A stretch of 64,000 nt of DNA, taken from NCBI RefSeq assembly GCF_026427595.1, contig NZ_CP101527.1, positions 939,001-1,003,000 on the forward strand, written 5' to 3'. The notes under the pieces are model-generated. The model ran no database searches. It was not told the DNA's origin and saw nothing but the letters and a program-made list of their open reading frames with translations. Of the stretch, positions 58,396 through 64,000 are shown piece after piece. The first letter of the stretch is position 1, and every line of letters starts with the position of its first letter. This DNA is from Alkalimarinus sediminis. Its GTDB lineage: Bacteria > Pseudomonadota > Gammaproteobacteria > Pseudomonadales > Oleiphilaceae. A program made the translations under genes and the position numbers.

Positions 58396-59182
58396 GTAGA
58401 AGACCATCATCGGATAGCTTCTCCCCCCGGTTTTGCTCAAATAAGTTCAAAAGGTCAGGCACATCAAGACCTTCTCTTTCGGGGTTTGCAATATCAAAGG
58501 CGACTTTACCTTCGTGCAGCATGACCGTCCTAGAGCCTACATCTAATGCTTGCCGCATACTATGCGTCACCATGATAGCGGTTAATTGATGTTGTTCGAT
58601 AATAGCTTCGGTCAGATCTAGCACAAATTTGGCTGTTTTCGGGTCAAGCGCCGCCGTGTGCTCATCAAGCAGAAGAATTTCAGAGGGTTTAAGTGTCGCC
58701 ATTAAAAGGCTAATAGCTTGCCTTTGTCCTCCTGATAGCAAACCCATTTTGTCTTGCAGTCGCTGCTCTAAGCCGAGATTAAGGTAGCGTAGTTGGTCTC
58801 GAAAAAACTCCACATACTCTTTTTTATTCGCAAGCCCCAAACCTCGTCTTTTGCCTCGCTTAATCGCCAGTGCCAAGTTCTCTTCTATGGTGAGGTTTTC
58901 ACATGTTCCGGCTAAAGGGTCCTGAAAGACTCGAGAAACCAGGTGTGCGCGTTTGTGAGTGGGTAAGTGGGTGACTGTTTGATCTGCAATAGTAATACGG
59001 CCACTATCCACTGCGGTCTCGCCGCTGAGGGCGTTTAGAAAAGTAGACTTACCAGCGCCATTGCTACCAATTACAGTCACAAACTCGCCTTTCGGCACCT
59101 TTAACGAGAGCCCTCTTAATGCTTTATTTTCAAGTGGGGTGCCTTTGCCAAAGGTAACACGAAGATTTTCAATGCTGATCAT
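58388..59182 (-). CDS. ABC transporter ATP-binding protein (TrpZ-like)
   Basis: 264 aa. Walker A GSNGAGKST, signature LSGGQRQAI and Walker B ILLLDEHTAALDP are present. The DEHTAALDP variant and genome order match the importer family of predicted tryptophan or related transporters. The start overlaps the permease stop by four bases. The end overlaps the convergent kinase gene by eight bases. Confidence 0.92.
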   Translation of the reverse strand: MISIENLRVTFGKGTPLENKALRGLSLKVPKGEFVTVIGSNGAGKSTFLNALSGETAVDSGRITIADQTVTHLPTHKRAHLVSRVFQDPLAGTCENLTIEENLALAIKRGKRRGLGLANKKEYVEFFRDQLRYLNLGLEQRLQDKMGLLSGGQRQAISLLMATLKPSEILLLDEHTAALDPKTAKFVLDLTEAIIEQHQLTAIMVTHSMRQALDVGSRTVMLHEGKVAFDIANPEREGLDVPDLLNLFEQNRGEKLSDDGLLLS

Positions 59183-60075
59183 GCTGCACCTTTGCCAGAG
59201 GAATTAAACGAAGATTTAAAACGAGGAAGCACTATCGCCATTGCTACCAGTGCTGCCGTTACCAGGTTTAGATCTTGTGCTTGCAGGCCAATAAAGTCCG
59301 CATTGAGAGCCAACGCAATTGCGAGTCGATAGAGTACTGCACCCACTAAACAGGCAATAACTGCTAGCAATAGCGTTCTGGTCGACAATAGCGCTTCGCC
59401 CCCAATAACAGAAGCGAGCCCTATCACAATGACTCCAACACCCATAGTAACATCAGCGGCTCCTTGGCTCTGTGCGAACAGAGAGCCAGCAAGTGCTACA
59501 AGACCGTTAGAGACAGCCATCCCCAGAATTATCATGGCTGAAGTAGAGATGCCTTGTGCGCGAGCCATTCGAGCATTAGCGCCAGTTGCTCTCATGGCAA
59601 GACCTGTTTCTGATTTTAAGAAATAAACCAGGGCAATCAGCACGAGGACAACAATAACAAAAAAGGCGAGGGGTGTAGTGACATAATAGGGTAGATCAAT
59701 CAGCTCTAATGGTGAGAGGATTGTTGTTTCACCTAGCAGTGCGATATTAGGTCGCCCCATGATGCGTAAGTTGATCGAATATAGCGCAATCATTGTCAGT
59801 ATTGACGCTAACAGGTTTAGAATTTGCAATCTCACATTCATCCATGCCGTCAGAACCCCAGCCATGCAGCCTGCGAAAACGGCTGCTAGGGTGGCAAGCC
59901 ATGGATTTATACCATTAATTATTAACACTGCAGAGACCGCTGCACCTAATGGGAAGCTGCCATCGACGGTCAAGTCTGGAAAGTCCAATACTCGAAAGGA
60001 TAGATAAACACCAAATGCCACTAGCGCAAAAATTAGGCCTGTTTCTACTGCTCCAAGAAACGCGATTTGACTCAC
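59179..60075 (-). CDS. ABC transporter permease (BPD_transp_2 type)
   Basis: 298 aa with about eight hydrophobic helices. LVAFGVYLSFRVLDFPDLTVDGSFPLGAAV (seen by its parts SFRVLDFPDLT and DGSFPLG) is the N-terminal signature of this permease subgroup, and GLAMRATGANARMARAQGIS marks the coupling-helix region. It forms the channel of the importer together with the ATPase and binding protein. Confidence 0.92.
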   Translation of the reverse strand: MSQIAFLGAVETGLIFALVAFGVYLSFRVLDFPDLTVDGSFPLGAAVSAVLIINGINPWLATLAAVFAGCMAGVLTAWMNVRLQILNLLASILTMIALYSINLRIMGRPNIALLGETTILSPLELIDLPYYVTTPLAFFVIVVLVLIALVYFLKSETGLAMRATGANARMARAQGISTSAMIILGMAVSNGLVALAGSLFAQSQGAADVTMGVGVIVIGLASVIGGEALLSTRTLLLAVIACLVGAVLYRLAIALALNADFIGLQAQDLNLVTAALVAMAIVLPRFKSSFNSSGKGAA

Positions 60076-60265
60076 ACATTACCTCTTAATAGTCGGTTAA
60101 TCTTTGTAAAAAACGAAGAGCGATGAGCTAGCGTTGTCATTAATAGTAATTGTCATTAGCAATAGTCGTCACTAGCAATAGTTGACGCCTGATTTAGGTA
60201 GATCGGCCGTTATTCAAACAGGCGACTAGCGTAAACAACTTAGCGCCAGTCGCGTTTGACAAATA
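60076..60265. other. Spacer within the ABC operon
   Basis: 190 bases between binding protein and permease. Loose 16-bp repeats (tgtcattaatagtaat, tgtcattagcaatag, cgtcactagcaatag) occupy 60135-60181. No gene was seen. Confidence 0.5.
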
Positions 60266-61225
60266 TCACTTAATCACTTCTTTTGCTTCTTCAAGTATAC
60301 CTGTTGGAAGTTCAAGCCCCATGCGCTCTGCTGCGCCAGGGTTGATATAGAGTTCCATCTTCTCAACGCCCTGTACCGGTATATCGCCGGGCTTTTTGCC
60401 ATTGAGAATAAGTGCGACCATGGCCCCAGTTTGACGGCCTACATCATAGTAGTTAAAACCGAGTGCGGCAATGGCGCCTCGCTTAACGGTGTCGGTGTCT
60501 GCAGCGATCACGGGTAGGTTGTTTTGCTCGCCTACTTTAATCACGGCTTCTGCAGCCGAAATTACGGTGTTATCTGTCGGCAGATAGATGGCATCGACCT
60601 TACCTACTAGTGATCTTGCAGCAGTGAGAACATCGGAAGATTTGGTCGCGGCTGCTTTTATTACTTTAATATCCAGTTCTGGTGCTGTTTGTTCAACCAG
60701 CTCAACAATCGTCACTGAGTTGGCCTCACCTGGGTTGTAGATAGTGCCAACTGTTTTAATGCCGGGTACTAAACGCTTGACCAGTTCTAAATGCTTTTTA
60801 ACTGGCAGCATGTCGGTGGTACCGGTAATGTTTTTGCCTGGTTTATCAAGGTTTTTAACGAGTTTAGCGCCAACCGGGTCGGTTACAGCTGAAAATACAA
60901 TGGCGGTATTACGAGCAGCTGCTGCAGCGGTTTGAGCTGAAGGCGTCGCTATCGCTACAATGACATCAGGGCTTTCACCGGCAAACTTTCTCGCGATCTG
61001 TGCGGCTGTTGTCGGGTTACCTTGCGCACTTTCATACTGCCATTTAAGGTTTTCCCCCTCAACAAAACCTTGCTCAATAAGCTCTTCTTTAACACCTAAG
61101 CGAACTGAATCGAGCGCAGGGTGCTCAACAATCTGTGTGATCGCAACAGACTTTTCCTCTGCGGTTACGGAAAACGATGCAGAGCACGCGAGCATGAATG
61201 CCACGAGTTTCATTGGCTTGAACAT
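60266..61225 (-). CDS. ABC transporter substrate-binding protein (TrpX-like)
   Basis: 319 aa. A signal peptide is cleaved after VTA near residue 22. The mature start EEKSVAITQIVEHPALDSVRLG by its parts (VAITQIVEHPALD) and VIVAIATPSAQTAAAA, VGTIYNPGEANS are typical of the ABC_sub_bind family. It is the first gene of the operon. Amino-acid or nucleoside-type ligands are both seen in relatives, so the ligand is open. A 19-bp tandem repeat sits 24 bases upstream of the start. Confidence 0.9.
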   Translation of the reverse strand: MFKPMKLVAFMLACSASFSVTAEEKSVAITQIVEHPALDSVRLGVKEELIEQGFVEGENLKWQYESAQGNPTTAAQIARKFAGESPDVIVAIATPSAQTAAAAARNTAIVFSAVTDPVGAKLVKNLDKPGKNITGTTDMLPVKKHLELVKRLVPGIKTVGTIYNPGEANSVTIVELVEQTAPELDIKVIKAAATKSSDVLTAARSLVGKVDAIYLPTDNTVISAAEAVIKVGEQNNLPVIAADTDTVKRGAIAALGFNYYDVGRQTGAMVALILNGKKPGDIPVQGVEKMELYINPGAAERMGLELPTGILEEAKEVIK

Positions 61226-61249
61226 GAAGACCTCTCAAAATGATGATTA

Positions 61250-61338
61250 AGTGACGATAGTGTAATTAAGTAATGATAGTGTAATTAAGTAATGATAGTG
61301 TAATTAAGTAATGACGGCGTAATTAAGTGATAACCGTG
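61250..61338. repeat. 19-bp tandem repeat upstream of the ABC operon
   Basis: Four full units: 61250-61268, 61269-61287, 61288-61306 and 61307-61325. Units 2 and 3 are identical (agtaatgatagtgtaatta); the outer ones differ by two to three bases. A partial fifth unit follows to about 61338. Confidence 0.92.
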
Positions 61339-61346
61339 TATCTCTG

Positions 61347-61760
61347 TTATTGGCCACGTTTATACTTCTTACGTCGACTTATGCCTATAAAGCCACGGTA
61401 GAGAGTATATCCGAACCCTAATAAAAATAACGCAGCGATGACCATGAGCGTAATATTTACAGAGATTTTGTCGGTCGTATTAAACTGAAAAGAGGTGAGT
61501 ACCTTAGATAGGTGCTGAATAAACAGGTAGACCGAAAGTATTCCCCCCATGATCGCTGAAATGAGCTGACTAGAGATAATAACCAGCGATGGAATCGTCG
61601 CTTGATGATTACATTGGTCGCATTCGAAAAGGTCTGTGTATTCTGGCTCACCTTCTTGGATGAGTGGCTGCATTCTGCCTTGTCGACATTTCGTGCAGAT
61701 AAAGGCCGAACTGGACCTTCTGTTGCTTTTGCGTACTAGCTGAGGTTCGCCGTGTTCCAT
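61347..61760 (-). CDS. Zinc-ribbon protein with two membrane helices
   Basis: 137 aa. CTKC and CDQC pairs (about residues 22-25 and 47-50) form a zinc ribbon. Two membrane helices follow (about 59-81 and 102-121), and the tail is strongly basic (SRRKKYKRG). The function is unknown. The gene is upstream of the ABC operon on the same strand, separated by the repeat block. Confidence 0.75.
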   Translation of the reverse strand: MEHGEPQLVRKSNRRSSSAFICTKCRQGRMQPLIQEGEPEYTDLFECDQCNHQATIPSLVIISSQLISAIMGGILSVYLFIQHLSKVLTSFQFNTTDKISVNITLMVIAALFLLGFGYTLYRGFIGISRRKKYKRGQ

Positions 61761-62120
61761 TCACTACTTCCACTTTGAGTTGGGAGTTGGTCTATTTTTG
61801 TTATTTAAGATCTATTTAATAGTCGTTTTATTAAATAATTCGCTTCTATATGAGCCGTTTCTGAATGGAAGGCTCCATTCTTTTTTTGCAAAGGATGGAA
61901 TCTTCCTTGTTCAGCTAAATAGTGTCAAGTATATCGACAGTTTAATCAGCTTAATAGGGCGAAAAGAGCTGATATATTCTTGCTTGTTAACCCTTTAGAG
62001 GGAATTTTATATTGGGCCCTAAACGCTATTTTCATAGTCCAAAGTCTACTATACAGGTTTGTAGATGTTTTTTAGCATGATGGTCTAAATTAAAAAAAAC
62101 ATTGTTAGTAGAGTATCCAG
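61761..62120. other. Spacer with an orphan terminator
   Basis: 360 bases. A strong plus-strand terminator at 61863-61887 has no recognised gene upstream. A weaker stem cccttta-type (ccct/aggg, 61991-62002) follows. A 72-codon frame covering this terminator has no ribosome binding site and is not called. Confidence 0.55.
61863..61887 (+). terminator. Orphan Rho-independent terminator
   Basis: gaatgga and tccattc form a perfect 7-bp stem around aggc, followed by seven T residues. The nearest upstream plus-strand gene ends over 3 kb away. Confidence 0.75.
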
Positions 62121-62567
62121 ATGGACTTAGTAAAAGCGCTTCAACAGACATTTGATGACAACATTCCTTTGGTGGCTGCATTAGGAGCTAAAGTGGCCTC
62201 CTATGATGGTGAAACACTGGTAGTTGATATGCCATTAGCTCCCAATGTTAATCATAAGAACACGGCTTTCGGTGGTAGTTTATATTGCGCAGGGGTCCTG
62301 TCTGCATGGGGGCTACTCTACCTGAAGCTACAAGAGGTTCAGGAGGAGGGTGTGATTGTCATATTTGATGGGCGTGTTCACTATCACCAACCAGTTACTC
62401 AGACGTTTAAGTCAACCTGTGTGATGCCAGATGCAGCTGCGTGGGAAAAATTCATTAAGGTCTATCGCCGAATGGGTAAATCACGCCTTAAATTAGAGTC
62501 TGAAATTGTATGCGAGGGTGATAACTGTGCGAGCTTTTATGGCGAGTTTGTAGTGCAAAAAGCTTGA
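62121..62567 (+). CDS. YiiD_C-type putative thioesterase
   Basis: 148 aa hotdog-fold protein. VDMPLAPNVNHKNTAFGGSLY (its ends VDMPLAPN and NTAFGGSLY) is the signature of the YiiD C-terminal thioesterase family, with the hotdog helix following (LSAWGLLYLKL). The substrate is unknown. It is convergent with the permease gene. Confidence 0.87.
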   Translation: MDLVKALQQTFDDNIPLVAALGAKVASYDGETLVVDMPLAPNVNHKNTAFGGSLYCAGVLSAWGLLYLKLQEVQEEGVIVIFDGRVHYHQPVTQTFKSTCVMPDAAAWEKFIKVYRRMGKSRLKLESEIVCEGDNCASFYGEFVVQKA

Positions 62568-62602
62568 TCGTTAGCTTTCTCCAACGCCAAAACAACTCGT
62601 TG

Positions 62603-64000
62603 CTAATGCCTTGTGCGAGTGGAGGAAATAGACTTACTTAAAAATATTACCGGCACAATACCCACTAATACGATGATGAGTGATGCCAGTGCGCTTTGTT
62701 CCAGAAGTTCATCAGAGGCTAATTGGTAAACATGGGTTGCCAGGGTTTCAAAATTAAAAGGCCTTAATATCAGTGTGGCCGGTAGTTCTTTCATACAGTC
62801 AACAAACACCACTAGAGCCGCGGTCAGGACACCACCTCTTATAATCGGGAGATGAACGCGTATCAGGGTGCTGATATTATTACGACCTAAAGAGCGTGAA
62901 GCCATGTCCATACTAGGGGTGACTTTTGCGAGACTTGATTCCACTGACCCAGCCGATACCGCAAGAAAACGTACAGTATAAGCAAAAATAATGGCAAAAG
63001 TGGTGCCACTCAATAACAGGCCTGTTGAGACTCCAAAATGCTGTCGTAAGAAATCATCAAGCGTGTTATCGAATGCTGCAAAGGGCACAATTATTCCGAC
63101 TGCTAAGACTGCTCCTGGCATTGCGTAGCCGAGTCCTGAAAAGCGAACCAGTAAGCTGGTAACACCTTCTGAATTTAAGCGTTTACTATACGCTAGGGTA
63201 ATACCAATAATGACGGTAGATAGTGCGGCAATAACCGAAAGAGAGAAACTGTTAACGGCATATTGGACAAACTTGCTTGTCCAGCTGACCTCAAAGTAGA
63301 GGTAAGCGTAGTAACTCAGCACACAGAAAGGGATAAGAAATCCGGCTACCACAGGTAGTAAACAGAAGAATGTTGCCGCAGCGGCTTTGAAGCCTCGTAA
63401 CTGAAACTGCTCAAGGGATTGCCCTTGGTTTTTTGACTCAAACTGCTTCTGTTTGCGGCGTGAAAACCTCTCCATGTAGATAAGCGTTACTACAAAAATC
63501 AGCATTAAGCTGGCGATCTGTGCCGCGCCGCCTAAGTTGCCCATATTTAGCCATGTATCATAAAGCCCTGCTGTTAATGTTTTAACGGCAAAAAAATCAA
63601 CGGTTCCAAAATCGTTTAGTGTTTCCATTAACGCGAGGGATAAGCCAACTGCAATTGCGGGGCGTGCGACAGGAAGGGAGACTCTCAAGAAACTTTGTAG
63701 TGGGTTATGACCCAGGTTTCGGCTAACTGAAAACAGCGACATTGACTGTTCTAAAAACGCTGCTCGGCTCATCAAGTAAACATAAGGGTAGAGGACCAAT
63801 GCCATCATAGTGATAGCGCCACCCATGCTTCGAATTTCAGGAAACCAGTAATCTTGGTATGAACTCCAACCAAAAAGGCCTCGCAGTGTGCCCTGAACGA
63901 CTCCTGCATACTCTAGTAAGTCGGTATAAACATAAGCTATCACATATGCGGGTACTGCAAATGGCAGAAGCAGTGCCCACTCAAGCATCTTTCTACCCGG
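62603..64000 (-). CDS. Iron ABC transporter permease FbpB-like (5' end outside window)
   Basis: 465 residues are visible and the frame is open to the window edge (PGRK precedes the first Met), so the N-terminus is missing. About eleven membrane helices remain. Two permease modules each show an EAA-like loop (SRNLGHNPLQSFLRVSLP and SRSLGRNNISTLIRVHLP), as in fused ferric iron permeases. AMPAYV-type sequence PFAVPAYVIAYVYTDLLEY is typical of FbpB. The binding protein and ATPase would lie outside. Confidence 0.9.
   Translation of the reverse strand, partial: PGRKMLEWALLLPFAVPAYVIAYVYTDLLEYAGVVQGTLRGLFGWSSYQDYWFPEIRSMGGAITMMALVLYPYVYLMSRAAFLEQSMSLFSVSRNLGHNPLQSFLRVSLPVARPAIAVGLSLALMETLNDFGTVDFFAVKTLTAGLYDTWLNMGNLGGAAQIASLMLIFVVTLIYMERFSRRKQKQFESKNQGQSLEQFQLRGFKAAAATFFCLLPVVAGFLIPFCVLSYYAYLYFEVSWTSKFVQYAVNSFSLSVIAALSTVIIGITLAYSKRLNSEGVTSLLVRFSGLGYAMPGAVLAVGIIVPFAAFDNTLDDFLRQHFGVSTGLLLSGTTFAIIFAYTVRFLAVSAGSVESSLAKVTPSMDMASRSLGRNNISTLIRVHLPIIRGGVLTAALVVFVDCMKELPATLILRPFNFETLATHVYQLASDELLEQSALASLIIVLVGIVPVIFLSKSISSTRTRH

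Noticed and set aside
61250-61338. Possible CRISPR array
   Set aside because: Units are 19 bp and directly adjacent without spacers, and no cas genes exist in the window. The same holds for the arrays at 17415 and 45808.
61780-61998. 72-codon plus-strand frame
   Set aside because: It has no ribosome binding site, starts with TTG and runs through a strong terminator; the composition looks like non-coding AT-rich DNA.

Overview
The window is a chromosomal segment of a marine-type gammaproteobacterium with moderate G+C content. Gene content and order point to the Pseudomonadales/Oceanospirillales side: ruvCAB-ybgC-tolQRAB-pal-cpoB followed by tRNA-Lys genes and nadA, bepA next to tusA and perM, gcvR-bcp divergent from dapA-bamC-purC, a class II ribonucleotide reductase split into NrdJa and NrdJb, and a FabR-type repressor. 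The genus cannot be fixed from the sequence alone.

Layout. 1-6050: guaB (5' end missing), guaA, tadA, galE, ugd. 6190-9090: HIT-family protein, fabR, an Hpt/HD-GYP fusion and an FmdB-type zinc ribbon. 9178-19024: aspS, the RuvABC resolvasome and the Tol-Pal envelope machine. 19131-30928: two identical tRNA-Lys genes, then housekeeping genes (nadA, bepA, tusA, perM, a chalcone-isomerase-like protein, bcp, gcvR, dapA, bamC, purC), an outer-membrane barrel and a UDP-glucuronate 4-epimerase-like gene. 30967-38218: an accessory stretch with a radical SAM gene, an SDR remnant, tRNA-Val, tRNA-Thr, a Fic gene bracketed by two copies of the tRNA-Thr 5' region, a PhoD-like phosphatase with a CHAP amidase-like protein, a small HTH protein and two unknown genes. 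38519-42580: galU and nrdJa/nrdJb. 43237-46493: a secreted phospholipase C/P1 nuclease-like protein, a parvulin and an anchored helical protein. 46872-52659: a zinc-ribbon membrane protein, a DUF3524 (queuosine-tRNA mannosyltransferase-like) glycosyltransferase and an RND efflux pair. 52787-58395: a K+ channel, small membrane genes and a eukaryote-like phosphosignalling cassette (FHA protein, PP2C phosphatase, Ser/Thr kinase). 58388-64000: an ABC importer of the TrpXYZ type, a zinc-ribbon membrane protein, a hotdog thioesterase and an FbpB-type permease cut by the window end.

Working together. galE, ugd, galU and the UDP-GlcA epimerase supply nucleotide sugars for surface polysaccharide. TolQRAB-Pal-CpoB, BamC and BepA maintain the outer membrane. 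The most distinctive unit is the FHA/PP2C/kinase cassette: all three proteins appear to be anchored only by a C-terminal membrane helix, none has a periplasmic sensor, and the kinase carries a second kinase fold in which HRD is HGN, so it is probably a pseudokinase.

A second theme is non-coding: many spacers hold short tandem duplications (units of 14-19 bp in six places, shorter in two more), and several convergent gene pairs end inside a shared hairpin that contains a stop codon. All calls are from reading the sequence; no database search was run.
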